Positions 1-8,805 of a stretch of DNA of 64,000 nt are shown here, in pieces. Under the pieces are notes generated by a model. It was not told where the DNA came from, did no database searches, and worked only from the letters and a program-made list of their open reading frames with translations. The DNA is from Acidobacteriaceae bacterium (GTDB lineage Bacteria; Acidobacteriota; Terriglobia; Terriglobales; Acidobacteriaceae), in NCBI GenBank assembly GCA_030037635.1, contig JASHQH010000211.1, positions 1 to 64,000 on the forward strand, read 5' to 3'. Both the position numbers and the translations under genes were made by a program. Within the stretch, counting starts at the first letter, position 1. Each line of letters starts with the position of its first letter.

Positions 1-321
1 CATGAAAATCGGGTAGCCGGGCAGGCGAATCAGCGTGAGGTGGTAGGGATTGTCGAGCGCGTAAGCATGGTTCACCATCAGGTTCTTGGCAATGGTGGCG
101 TAAATCGCGCTGTCGTCGTCGAAGTCCTGGAAATAAGCGACCCAGATGGCGCGCAGTGTAAGGCCGGCGGCCAGCGCGAGAATCAGGCTCCACGTGCCTC
201 TGCGCCGCAGGACCGATCGCAGGCTGCGCAGCAGGTTGTGTGCGCGGAGGCCTGGGCTCGCGGCCGGCGTTCGGGAAGGCAGGAATTGTTGTTTGGCGGC
301 ACTCGACGGTGGCAAGGCCAT
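1..321 (-). CDS. GT-C type membrane glycosyltransferase, N-terminal part (cut by window edge)
   Basis: This frame is missing from the ORF track because it has no stop inside the window. It runs open on the reverse strand from an ATG at 321 to the edge, 107 codons. The predicted protein has a basic, Ala/Pro-rich N-terminus, then a hydrophobic segment (WSLILALAAGLTLRAIW), then an acidic stretch (FQDFDDDSAIYATIAKNL) and LTLIRLPGYPIFM. A membrane helix followed by a conserved acidic residue and a luminal loop is typical of GT-C (GT39/ArnT-like) glycosyltransferases, which use polyprenyl-phosphate sugars. The same RLPGYP context occurs in the paralogue at 22113-23555, which supports a real gene. 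Substrate unknown. Confidence 0.75.
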   Translation of the reverse strand, partial: MALPPSSAAKQQFLPSRTPAASPGLRAHNLLRSLRSVLRRRGTWSLILALAAGLTLRAIWVAYFQDFDDDSAIYATIAKNLMVNHAYALDNPYHLTLIRLPGYPIFM

Positions 322-490
322 CGTTCCCTCATTTCGAACGGACAAATGATGGCGTTCTGGGGGTCATCAGCTTACGGGACAAATTCTAGCAATGCGGAGG
401 CGCCGGGCAGGATGCGCTCCAAACCATATCGCGTTCGCTGCCGATAGCGAGCCTCCCGTGTGCGACAATCCTCAACAGACCTTTTTTGCG

Positions 491-1954
491 ATGCGACTTG
501 ATCGGATTTTGCTTGGATTGGCGTCGGGATGTGCACTGATATCCACATGTGCCTGTCCCCAGGCCCCGCCCGCATCGCCCCCGGTTCCGCTGGTTCTGGT
601 GGGTGGCACCATCATCGACGTCACCGACTGGGGCCACTCGGCGCGCGACATTCCCGATGCCATCGTGGTCATCCGCGAGGGCCGCATTACCGATGTCGGA
701 GAGCCCGGCCAGGTGGCCATTCCCAAGGGCGCGCGCCTCATCGACTGCACCGGAAAATTTCTCATCCCCGGCCTCGTCGACGGCTTCGCCGGCATGAACT
801 CCCAGGCCCAGGCTCAGGCCAATCTCTACATGGGCGTCACCACGGTCGTGGCCCGCGCCGATTACGAGCGTGGCTTCATCGATACCAGCGCCCACCCCAG
901 CCCGCATATTTACTTGATTGACTCCATCGGCGTCACGGACAACTGGAGCCTGCTCGCCCGCCGTCCCGATTGGATTTCGCAGTTGCGCGAGGGCGCCCAC
1001 CCTGTCGAGCTCAGCCCTGAGGACACTGCCCGGCAGATGACCGACACCGCGCGCCTGGGCACGCGCGTGCTCTTGCTTACCGCGCATCTCACCGCTGCCA
1101 ACTCGCAGTGGATCATTGCGCGCGCCCACGACATGGGCCTGATTACCTACGCAGCCTTCGTCGCCACTCCCTACCGTGTCGGCGTCGAGGCCGGCGTCGA
1201 CGCCCTGGTCCACATGGACCATTACATTCTCGGCGTCATCCCCGACGAATTGCAGGGCCCCCTGGTCGATGACCCCGACGGCCCCTCGGCCACCACCGCC
1301 TACGACTACTCCGAACGCATTCCGCCCACCGATATCCATGTGCGCGAGTATGCACGTTTTCTGGCCGCGCACCACGCCGCGCTCATGCCCACCTTCAGTC
1401 TTTATTACGCTGAGCTGCCCGGTCATCGCAATCTGTGGCGGGAACCGGCGGCGTCTCTACTCGATCGTGGCCGCATGTTTGACCCCACCGACCCCGCCAC
1501 CGGCGAAATGGTGTACCCATTGCCATCGTGGGCGCGCCATTTGCCTGCTATGGGCCAGCGTTGGATGGAAGAAGATGAGCAAAAAAAGGCGGGGCTGACT
1601 GCGCTTCGTCTCTGGCGCATCAACGAAACCATCTTCTCCGCGTACCCCCACTACCTGGCAGCCTCTGGCGCTGACGCCATGGGCACCATGCCGGGCATTT
1701 CGCTGCACACCGAACTTGAGTTGCTCGTCCGCCTCGGTCTCACGCCGCGCGAAGCGCTGGCCGCGGCCACGAATAATTACGCGCTCCAGTTCGGCTGGAA
1801 CGAACTCGGCCTTATCGCTCCCGGGCGCCGCGCCGACATTCTTGTTGTCGACGCCGACCCCGCCGCCAATATCTGGAACGCGCGGCGCATCTCCAGCATC
1901 ATTCTCGACGGCGAGCCACTTGATCGCGACGCGCTGCTGCACCTTAAGAAATGA
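491..1954 (+). CDS. Secreted amidohydrolase-like protein with degenerate metal site
   Basis: The fold assignment rests on VLVGGTIID near the start, GKFLIPGLVDG, and a C-terminal block (ELELLVRLGLTPREALAAAT, then LGLIAPGRRADILVVDADP) diagnostic of imidazolonepropionase-like amidohydrolases. The ATG at 491 is preferred over the ORF-track start at 392 because it begins a hydrophobic signal-like segment (MRLDRILLGLASGCALIS) with a possible lipobox Cys (LISTC), giving 487 aa. Where active enzymes have HxH after the GLID/GLVD motif, this protein reads GFAGMN. The expected central His is also absent (ITYAAFVAT), whereas one His (ALVHMDHY) and the Asp (SGADAMG) remain. It may be a non-catalytic or strongly altered member. 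No operon partner is evident. Confidence 0.8.
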   Translation: MRLDRILLGLASGCALISTCACPQAPPASPPVPLVLVGGTIIDVTDWGHSARDIPDAIVVIREGRITDVGEPGQVAIPKGARLIDCTGKFLIPGLVDGFAGMNSQAQAQANLYMGVTTVVARADYERGFIDTSAHPSPHIYLIDSIGVTDNWSLLARRPDWISQLREGAHPVELSPEDTARQMTDTARLGTRVLLLTAHLTAANSQWIIARAHDMGLITYAAFVATPYRVGVEAGVDALVHMDHYILGVIPDELQGPLVDDPDGPSATTAYDYSERIPPTDIHVREYARFLAAHHAALMPTFSLYYAELPGHRNLWREPAASLLDRGRMFDPTDPATGEMVYPLPSWARHLPAMGQRWMEEDEQKKAGLTALRLWRINETIFSAYPHYLAASGADAMGTMPGISLHTELELLVRLGLTPREALAAATNNYALQFGWNELGLIAPGRRADILVVDADPAANIWNARRISSIILDGEPLDRDALLHLKK

Positions 1955-2066
1955 GGCTCGCCGCCGAGCCCCGCGGGACTGTGGGTTCCTTCAAGCTGTA
2001 TCATCTTAGCCGGAGCGCTCGCCTCGCGAGTTTCTCGGGGAGCCGCTTCACACCAGGGCAAAGGCA

Positions 2067-3779
2067 TTGACCAGCCGCAAAAAACCCGAAGATCTGCGCA
2101 GTTACCGCTGGTTCGCTCCCGACAATATCCGTGGCTTTACGCATCGCTCGCGGCTGCGCCAGCTCGGCTTCGTGCCTGAGGATTTCACAGGCCGGCCGGT
2201 CGTCGCCATCGTGAACACCTGGAGCGAGATCAATCCCTGCCATGCGCACCTGCGCGAGCGCGCCGAGGCCGTCAAGCGCGGCGTCTGGCAGGCCGGTGGG
2301 TTTCCCGTTGAGGTCCCGGCATTCACCATCACTGAAACCTACATGAAGCCCAGCCCCATGCTCTATCGCAACCTGTTGAGCATGGACGCCGAAGAGGCAC
2401 TGCGCAGCCTGCCCGTTGACGGCGCTGTTTTGATGGGCGGTTGCGACAAGACTACTCCCGGCCTGCTGATGGGCGCCATCAGCGCCAACGTACCGTCGAT
2501 TTATCTTCCCGCCGGACCCATGCTGCGCGGCAACTGGGACGGCAAGATTCTGGGCAGCGGCACTGACACGTGGAAGTTTTGGATGGAGCGCGGCGCCGGC
2601 CAGCTTTGCGATGCAGATTTGCGCGGCGTCGAAGGTGGAATCGCGCGCTCGCCAGGGTTCTGCATGACCATGGGTACGGCCTCCACCATGACCGCGGTCG
2701 CCGAAGCGCTGGGCATGACGTTGCCCGGTGCGTCCTCGATTCCCGCGATCGATTCCAACCACGTTCACATGGCCATGGAAACAGGCCGCCGTATTGTCGC
2801 CATGGCGTGGGAGGAGCTGAAGCCTGAAGATATTCTGACGCCTGCCGCTTTCCGCAACGCCATCACCGTCGACATGGCCATCGGCGGCTCAACCAACGCC
2901 ATCATTCATCTGGTTGCCATGGCGCGCCGGCGCGCCATTCATTTGCCGCTTCCGCTGTTCGACGAAATCTCATCGAGGGTTCCGGTTCTGGCCAATATCC
3001 GCCCTTCGGGCGAGTTCCTTATGGAGGATTTCTACTACGCCGGCGGCCTGCGCGCGCTTATGACCCAAATTACCGACCTCCTGGACCTCAACTGCCTTAC
3101 CGTAAGCGGCAAAACCGTGGCGGAAAATCTTGAGGGAGCGCGCATCTTCAACAGCGCAGTGATCCGCGACCGCGCCAATCCCCTCATTGCGAGCGGCGGA
3201 TTGGCCATCCTCCAGGGAAGCCTTGCGCCCGACGGAGCTGTCATCAAAGCCGTTGCCGCTGATCGCCGCTTCTGGAAGCACACCGGGCCCGCCGTGGTCT
3301 TCAAGGACTTCGAGGACATGGAAGCCCGCGTGAACGACGACAACCTTGTCGTAGACGAAAATTCCGTGCTGGTGCTGCAAGGCGCCGGCCCGCAGGGCGG
3401 TCCCGGCATGCCCGAGTGGGGCATGCTTCCCATCCCACGCAAGCTGCTTGAGCGCGGCGTGCGCGACATGGTGCGCATTTCCGACGCGCGCATGAGCGGC
3501 ACCGCTTACGGAGCCTGCGTCCTGCACGTTGCTCCGGAGAGTTACGTCGGCGGGCCGCTGGCACTGGTCCGCGACGGCGACCCCATCAGCCTCGACATTC
3601 CCCATCGCAAGCTCGACCTGCTTGTGCCCGAAGCCGAGCTGGCACAGCGCCGCGCGGAATGGATCCGCCCCGTTCCCAAAGAAACGCGCGGCTACCTGGC
3701 GCTCTATCGCGGCCACGTCACCCAGGCCGACCGCGGTTGCGACTTCGATTTCCTCAGCCCGCTCGCGCCAGCGCTCTGA
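2067..3779 (+). CDS. IlvD/Edd family dehydratase, probable sugar-acid (aldonate) dehydratase
   Basis: 570 aa, with a TTG start at 2067. The protein belongs to the IlvD/Edd superfamily, Fe-S dehydratases that turn dihydroxy or sugar acids into 2-keto acids. Cluster-binding cysteines are present in NPCHAH, GGCDKTTPG and PGFCMTMGTASTM, and the C-terminal DARMSGTAYGACVLHVAPE block is intact. The opening LRSYRWFAPDNIRGFTHRSR and the MLYRNLLSMDAEEA context resemble arabinonate/xylonate-type dehydratases more than branched-chain amino-acid IlvD, so a sugar-acid substrate is inferred, not shown. No ilv genes are near; the neighbours are carbohydrate genes. Confidence 0.88.
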   Translation: MTSRKKPEDLRSYRWFAPDNIRGFTHRSRLRQLGFVPEDFTGRPVVAIVNTWSEINPCHAHLRERAEAVKRGVWQAGGFPVEVPAFTITETYMKPSPMLYRNLLSMDAEEALRSLPVDGAVLMGGCDKTTPGLLMGAISANVPSIYLPAGPMLRGNWDGKILGSGTDTWKFWMERGAGQLCDADLRGVEGGIARSPGFCMTMGTASTMTAVAEALGMTLPGASSIPAIDSNHVHMAMETGRRIVAMAWEELKPEDILTPAAFRNAITVDMAIGGSTNAIIHLVAMARRRAIHLPLPLFDEISSRVPVLANIRPSGEFLMEDFYYAGGLRALMTQITDLLDLNCLTVSGKTVAENLEGARIFNSAVIRDRANPLIASGGLAILQGSLAPDGAVIKAVAADRRFWKHTGPAVVFKDFEDMEARVNDDNLVVDENSVLVLQGAGPQGGPGMPEWGMLPIPRKLLERGVRDMVRISDARMSGTAYGACVLHVAPESYVGGPLALVRDGDPISLDIPHRKLDLLVPEAELAQRRAEWIRPVPKETRGYLALYRGHVTQADRGCDFDFLSPLAPAL

Positions 3780-3880
3780 CAGCCCAGGTCTCGCTTTCGA
3801 GGCGCGGTATGGCAACAACGCCAACCGGCTCCTTGCCGACTCAGATCATTTACTCTTAAATTCAGCAGCCAATTCCCGCG

Positions 3881-4393
3881 ATGAAGACCCGAAGATCCTT
3901 TATAGACCGCATTGGAGGTCCGCATCACGACCGCTTCCTGCTCCTCATCGCGGTGTACAAGCTGCTCCATGCGCTATTGTTCTTCGCCATCGGCATCGGT
4001 ATTCACCGCCTGCTCCACAAGGACATTGCCGACCAGATCGAAACCGTCGCGCGCCACCTTCGATTCAATCCCGAGTCGCGCCTGGTGGTCTTCGTCCTCG
4101 ACAAAGCCTCACTGCTCAACGGTCCTACGCTGCGCCGCATCAGCCTTGTCGCTTACGGCTATGCCACTGTCACGCTGGCCGAAGGCATTGGCCTCTATTT
4201 CGAAAAAGCGTGGGGCGAATTTCTCACACTGGCCATCACGGCATCGTTTCTGCCCTGGGAAATCTTCGAAATCATTCGCCGCCTCACCTGGGTCCGCGCC
4301 GGGCTGCTGACCATCAATATTCTTGTCTTCCTCTACCTGTTGCGGGTCGTCATCGGCCGCGCCCGGAATCGCGCCAGTGCGCAGAAAAAGTGA
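3881..4393 (+). CDS. DUF2127 family membrane protein
   Basis: 170 aa. The family is recognisable from a hydrophobic N-terminal helix (FLLLIAVYKLLHALLFFAIGIGI), a second helical region around YATVTLAEGIGLYFEKAWGE, and a third (LTLAITASFLPWEIFEII) before a final membrane segment and basic tail. The pattern LAEGIGL...ExLT...SFLPWEIFE is the DUF2127 signature. Four membrane segments are likely. The function of the family is not established. It lies 101 bp after the dehydratase on the same strand and converges with gnd. No clear Shine-Dalgarno site is visible, so the ATG at 3881 is the least certain part. Confidence 0.82.
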   Translation: MKTRRSFIDRIGGPHHDRFLLLIAVYKLLHALLFFAIGIGIHRLLHKDIADQIETVARHLRFNPESRLVVFVLDKASLLNGPTLRRISLVAYGYATVTLAEGIGLYFEKAWGEFLTLAITASFLPWEIFEIIRRLTWVRAGLLTINILVFLYLLRVVIGRARNRASAQKK

Positions 4394-4415
4394 TGCCGCC
4401 GGAGGCGCCGACGGC

Positions 4416-5321
4416 TTAGAGCTTCTTCACTGCATGGCCGCCGAATTCGTTGCGCATGATGGCCAGCATGCGGTCAGTAAAGTTGTTCTCTTCGCGCGAT
4501 CGGATGCGCCGGATTACTGACTCGGTGATGACCGGCGCAGACACATTCAGGTCGATGGCTTCGAACACCGTCCAGCGCCCCTCGCCGGAATCCACAACGT
4601 ACGCCTGCAGGCCGTCGAGCGTGGGATTGCCAGCCAGCGCATCGGCAGTCAGGTCAAGGAGCCAGCTGCGAATCACGCTGCCGAACCGCCAGATTTGCGC
4701 GATCTGCGGCAGGTTCAGGTGGAACTCTTCCTTCTTGTCCAGCACCGTGAACCCTTCGGCGTAGGCCTGCATCATGCCGTACTCGATGCCGTTGTGCACC
4801 ATCTTCACAAAATGGCCCGAACCGGCCGGGCCCACGTGCCCCCATCCCTTGTCGGGCGCAGGCGCCAGCGCCTGAAAGATCGGGGTCAGATATTCGACCG
4901 GATCCTTGTCACCGCCGATCATCATGCTGTAGCCCTCTTTCAAACCCCATACTCCGCCCGACGTTCCCACGTCGACAAACTGGAATCCCTTGGCCGTCAC
5001 CTCCTGGTAATGCCGCATCGAGTCCTTATAGTAGGAGTTGCCGCCGTCGATCAGAATGTCGCCTTTATTCAGCAGCGGCTCCAGTTTCTCGATCGTTTCG
5101 TCCACCGGCTTGCCCTGCGGCACCATGATCCAGATGGCTCTCCGGCCCTTGAGGTTCTTCGCCAGGTCCTGCAACGACGAAACACCCAAATTGCCAGCCT
5201 TCGTGAGCCGCGCCACGGCCTCGGCATCGAAATCAAAACCCACCACCTGATGCCCGGCCAGCTTTAGCCGTTCCGCCATATTTCCGCCCATCTTGCCCAG
5301 GCCAATCATTCCAAGTTGCAT
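4416..5321 (-). CDS. gnd: 6-phosphogluconate dehydrogenase, decarboxylating (short form)
   Basis: 301 aa. It oxidises and decarboxylates 6-phosphogluconate to ribulose 5-phosphate in the oxidative pentose phosphate pathway. Visible are the Rossmann motif MIGLGKMGGNM, the substrate block DGGNSYYKDS, the GTSGGVWGLKEGYSMMIGGD segment and the catalytic region HFVKMVHNGIEYG. At about 300 aa it is the short GntZ/YqeC-like form rather than the 470-aa form of E. coli; short forms are often NAD-dependent, which is inference here. A GGAGG site precedes the ATG by a few bases. It is the most downstream gene of a reverse-strand block with rpiB and tkt, so pathway context agrees. Confidence 0.95.
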   Translation of the reverse strand: MQLGMIGLGKMGGNMAERLKLAGHQVVGFDFDAEAVARLTKAGNLGVSSLQDLAKNLKGRRAIWIMVPQGKPVDETIEKLEPLLNKGDILIDGGNSYYKDSMRHYQEVTAKGFQFVDVGTSGGVWGLKEGYSMMIGGDKDPVEYLTPIFQALAPAPDKGWGHVGPAGSGHFVKMVHNGIEYGMMQAYAEGFTVLDKKEEFHLNLPQIAQIWRFGSVIRSWLLDLTADALAGNPTLDGLQAYVVDSGEGRWTVFEAIDLNVSAPVITESVIRRIRSREENNFTDRMLAIMRNEFGGHAVKKL

Positions 5322-5380
5322 AAAACCTCCGCATGACTCTTGTAGGGGAATTTTGAAAAACCGCAGAAATCAACATGTAG

Positions 5381-6019
5381 CTAGGAGCTCGGTGTCAGTA
5401 GCGCTGCACTCAGCACTCCCAATTCTTTCAACTGCGCCCGCAACGCTTCCGCGCCTGTGAACCGGATGGCCTTTATCCCGGCTGCCGCGGCGCCGGCCAC
5501 GTTCTCCTCGCGATCGTCGATAAACAAAACCCGCTCCGGCGGGCTGCCCAGAATATCCAGCGCCCTCCGGTACATGGCCGGCTCCGGTTTGCGCAGCCCC
5601 ACATAGCACGAGCTGAACGCGAGCTTAAAATATTTCCGAAGCCCGAACTTATGAAAGCGATAGTTGTTGGTCTCGCGCGCCTCGTTATTGAGCGCGCCCA
5701 GCATACACTGGTTCGATGCCGAAAGTCCGGCGAGGATTCCCAGCGCACCGCCCGGCAACACTTTCGATTGCTCCAACATGAACGCGACGAACTCTTCGCG
5801 CGTAAACTTGCGTGGCTCATAAAAAACGGCCACATCCAGATACTCATTGAGATTGATCTCTCCACGCTCCCACGCCGCCATCGCCTGCATGTGCCGCGCA
5901 TCGAGCTCTTGAGCGTCCAAACCGAAGCGCGCCACGGCTGCCGCGCGCTCGGCGTGGTCCCAGCCATTCGTCAGCAGCACTCCGCCTACATCAAAAAGGA
6001 TCGCGTCGAAGGGGAACAT
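5381..6019 (-). CDS. HAD-superfamily hydrolase (subfamily IA type)
   Basis: 212 aa from the ATG at 6019; the track start nine bases upstream is a TTG inside a short repeat. The HAD motifs are visible: motif I FDAILFDVGGVLL, a Lys in LRKPEPAMY (motif III), and motif IV FIDDREENVAGA. Motif I carries Asp-Val-Gly-Gly-Val, a common variant among HAD-IA phosphatases. The likely activity is phosphate-monoester hydrolysis; the substrate is unknown, but its position between gnd and rpiB suggests a sugar phosphate. No strong ribosome binding site is seen, and the DNA just upstream contains an AGTCAGC-type repeat. Confidence 0.85.
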   Translation of the reverse strand: MFPFDAILFDVGGVLLTNGWDHAERAAAVARFGLDAQELDARHMQAMAAWERGEINLNEYLDVAVFYEPRKFTREEFVAFMLEQSKVLPGGALGILAGLSASNQCMLGALNNEARETNNYRFHKFGLRKYFKLAFSSCYVGLRKPEPAMYRRALDILGSPPERVLFIDDREENVAGAAAAGIKAIRFTGAEALRAQLKELGVLSAALLTPSS

Positions 6020-6032
6020 GGTTAGCAAGTTT

Positions 6033-6061
6033 GCAAGTCAGCGAACGAGCCGGTAAGTCAG
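6033..6061. repeat. AGTCAGC-type dispersed repeat, copy 1
   Basis: The sequence around GCGAACGAGCCGGTAAGTCAG closely matches AGCCAGCGAGCCGGCGAGTCAG near 29890. A related stretch in reverse orientation lies at 17090-17107, where it forms the C-terminal codons of terC. The copies are short, intergenic or at gene ends, and imperfect. They look like members of a small dispersed repeat family. Function unknown. Confidence 0.45.
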
Positions 6062-6153
6062 AATGGGGATGCGGAAAAACTCGGCCCTGGTGAAATCAGA
6101 AACCATGGTGATTGCAACTCGATGAAGACTCCCGGATGCCGCGCGCGACGGAG

Positions 6154-6636
6154 CTATGCTTTGCTCCTCGAGCCCTCGCCGCACTGATATTTCGCCTCGA
6201 TGGCCAGCACTTTTTTGAACCGGCGTTCAAACCTCGGCTCCTGCACCTGAAATTTTGCTCCCAGAAACGCATGGGCCAGTTCCGGGGCCAGCGCCGATCC
6301 GATAATTCTGGCACCCAGCACCAGTACGTTCATGTCGTCGTGCTCCACTCCCTGGTGCGCTGAGTAGGTGTCGTGGCAAATGCCGGCGCGAATGCCCGGA
6401 ATCTTGTTTGCCGCCACGCACACCCCAACTCCCGAACCGCAGATAAGGATGCCGCGCGCAGCCACGCCGGCCAGGATTGCCTCGCCCACCTTCACGGCGT
6501 AGTCGGGATAGTCGTCCTCGGCCTCGACCTTGTACGCTCCCAGGTCCACTACCTCGTGCCCGGCCGCCGCCAGGATGGCGCGCATTTCCTCCTTGAGCGC
6601 AAATCCGGCATGATCGGAAGCAATAACCAACTTCAC
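6154..6636 (-). CDS. rpiB: Ribose-5-phosphate isomerase B
   Basis: 160 aa, starting with GTG at 6636 behind an AGAGGA site with seven-base spacing. It interconverts ribose 5-phosphate and ribulose 5-phosphate. Family motifs are KLVIASDHAGFALKEE at the N-terminus, the active-site Cys and neighbouring loop in GILICGSGVGVCVAANK, and GIRAGICHDTYSAHQGVEHDDMNVLVLGAR. It lies between the HAD hydrolase and transketolase on the same strand, consistent with a pentose phosphate block. The C-terminal 15 residues (AKYQCGEGSRSKA) are beyond the conserved core. Confidence 0.96.
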   Translation of the reverse strand: MKLVIASDHAGFALKEEMRAILAAAGHEVVDLGAYKVEAEDDYPDYAVKVGEAILAGVAARGILICGSGVGVCVAANKIPGIRAGICHDTYSAHQGVEHDDMNVLVLGARIIGSALAPELAHAFLGAKFQVQEPRFERRFKKVLAIEAKYQCGEGSRSKA

Positions 6637-6757
6637 AATAAGTTCCTCTCAAGCGCGAAGTTAGCGCTGTTAGCGGAGTCAGGAAAGCTCCGCGCCGGCA
6701 ACCGCCTTTACGAACTCCGCCAGCACCGCGAACGCGCGCGAAGCGCGGCTAACTCCT

Positions 6758-8755
6758 CTATTTCACCAGCCTCTTCGCCTTTGTAGCTACATTCTCCGCT
6801 GTGAACCCAAGCTCTTTCATCGCCACAGCGCCGGGAGCCGAGGCGCCAAAGCGATCCAGTCCCACCACGTCGCCGCCGCCGCCCACATACTTCCACCATC
6901 CCAGGGTCGCACCGGCCTCCACCGCCAGCTTGGGCACATTCGCCGGCAGCACGCTGGCTTTGTACTCGGCCGATTGCTCTTCGAACAGCCTCCAACTCGG
7001 CATGCTCACCACGCGCACCCTGATCCCTTCGCCCGCCAGCAACCTGGCGGCGCCCAGCGCCACCGACACCTCCGATCCCGTCGCGATGAGCACCACCTGG
7101 GCGTTGGCTGTGTCTTCGAGCACGTACGCTCCCTTGCTCACACTCGCATAGAAGTCGCGCTTGGCTGCATCCAGCACGGGAAGATCTTGGCGCGACAGCG
7201 CAAAGAAGCTGGGGGTCTTGCGTTCCAATGCCAGCCGCCATGCCGCCGCTGTTTCGTTGGCATCGGCGGGCCTGAAATCGGTCATGTGCGGCACCGCGCG
7301 CAAGGCCATCAGGTGCTCGATGGGCTCATGGGTCGGCCCATCCTCGCCCACGCCTACCGAATCGTGCGTGAACACGAAGAGCGAGGGAGCCTCCATGATG
7401 CATGCTATGCGCAGTGCCGGCTTGGCGTAGTCAGAGAACACGAAAAATGTCGAACCGAACGGCCGCAGGCCGCCATGTATCGCCATGCCATTCACTGCTG
7501 CGCACATGCCATGCTCGCGCACACCGAAGAACACGTTGCGTCCCAAGGGGTCGGCGGCAAAATGCGGGCTGTCCTTGAAGATGGTCTTGGTTGAGGCCGT
7601 TAAATCCGCGGCGCCGCCAAACAGCTCCGGCACGTCGGCGGCAATCGCATTCATCACGGTCTGGCCGGCGTTGCGCGTGGCGATGGGCTTCTCCGCTGAA
7701 AAGCTCGGAATCGACTTCTCCCATCCCGCTTTCAGCTTTCCCGCCTGCGTGCGCTCAAACTCCGCCGCCAGATCGGGAAATGCGTTCTTGTAACTTGCGA
7801 AGAGCTGGTCCCATGTCTCCTCAAATTCCGCGCCGCGCTGCACTGCCTGGCGCCAGTTGGCCAGCGCGTCCTCGGGCACGTAGAAATTCTGGCCTTCGGG
7901 AAAGCCGTAGAACTTTTTCGTCGCCGCCGTGTCCGCAGGTCCCATAGCTTCGCCGTGCACCTTGTTGGTGCCCGCGCGGGGGCTGCCGTAACCAATAATT
8001 GTGCGCACCCCGATCAGCGATGGTTTGCCGGTCTGCGCCCTGGCGGCCACAATGGCTTCTTCAATGCCCTCCAGATCGTTGCCGTCCATCACGCGCTGCA
8101 CATGCCAGCCGTAGCCCTCGAAGCGCGTGTAGACATCCTCAGTAAAACTCCACGCCGTGGGGCCATCGAGCGAGATCAGATTGTCGTCGTATAGCACGAT
8201 CAATTTGCCCAGACCCAGCGTTCCGGCGAGCGACGCCGCTTCGTGCGAAATCCCCTCCATCATGTCGCCGTCGCCGCACAGCACATATGTGTGGTGGTTG
8301 ACCACCTCAAAGCGGGACCGGTTATACACCGCCGCCAGATGCTTCTCCGCCGCGGCCATGCCCACTGCCATTGCGAATCCCTGACCCAATGGCCCGGTCG
8401 TCGCCTCAACTCCATCGGTCAGCCCGTATTCGGGATGCCCCGGCGTCTTCGATCCCCACTGGCGAAAACTCTTCAGATCGTCAAGCGTCACTTTGTATCC
8501 GCACAGAAAGAGCGTTCCGTAGAGCAGCATCGAGGCATGGCCGTTCGACAACACAAAGCGGTCCCGGTCAACCCACTTGGAGTGCGCCGGATTGTGCTTC
8601 ATCAACTTGTGAAAGAGCAGATAGGCAATGGGCGCGCAGCCCAGCGGCGCTCCCGGATGCCCGCTCTTGGCCTTCTCCACGCCATCCACGGCTAGAAGGC
8701 GCAACGTATCGATCGAAAGCTGATCAAGTGAGAGAGATGCAATGCTTGAAGCCAT
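6758..8755 (-). CDS. tkt: Transketolase
   Basis: 665 aa from the ATG at 8755, which has GGAG at six-base spacing. The ORF-track ATG at 8770 has its purine-rich site almost touching the codon and is less likely. The enzyme is ThDP-dependent and moves two-carbon units between ketoses and aldoses in the non-oxidative pentose phosphate pathway. Seen are the N-terminal [10 protein letters not shown], the ThDP motif [11 protein letters not shown] with a downstream LIVLYDDN, the catalytic FGVREHGM with Glu, and [19 protein letters not shown]. Length and domain order are normal. rpiB and gnd lie downstream on the same strand. Confidence 0.97.
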   Translation of the reverse strand: MASSIASLSLDQLSIDTLRLLAVDGVEKAKSGHPGAPLGCAPIAYLLFHKLMKHNPAHSKWVDRDRFVLSNGHASMLLYGTLFLCGYKVTLDDLKSFRQWGSKTPGHPEYGLTDGVEATTGPLGQGFAMAVGMAAAEKHLAAVYNRSRFEVVNHHTYVLCGDGDMMEGISHEAASLAGTLGLGKLIVLYDDNLISLDGPTAWSFTEDVYTRFEGYGWHVQRVMDGNDLEGIEEAIVAARAQTGKPSLIGVRTIIGYGSPRAGTNKVHGEAMGPADTAATKKFYGFPEGQNFYVPEDALANWRQAVQRGAEFEETWDQLFASYKNAFPDLAAEFERTQAGKLKAGWEKSIPSFSAEKPIATRNAGQTVMNAIAADVPELFGGAADLTASTKTIFKDSPHFAADPLGRNVFFGVREHGMCAAVNGMAIHGGLRPFGSTFFVFSDYAKPALRIACIMEAPSLFVFTHDSVGVGEDGPTHEPIEHLMALRAVPHMTDFRPADANETAAAWRLALERKTPSFFALSRQDLPVLDAAKRDFYASVSKGAYVLEDTANAQVVLIATGSEVSVALGAARLLAGEGIRVRVVSMPSWRLFEEQSAEYKASVLPANVPKLAVEAGATLGWWKYVGGGGDVVGLDRFGASAPGAVAMKELGFTAENVATKAKRLVK

Positions 8756-8805
8756 AAAATTCTCCGCCATTTCCTTTCCGCAATCTGCGCAAACTCAATC
8801 TCGCG

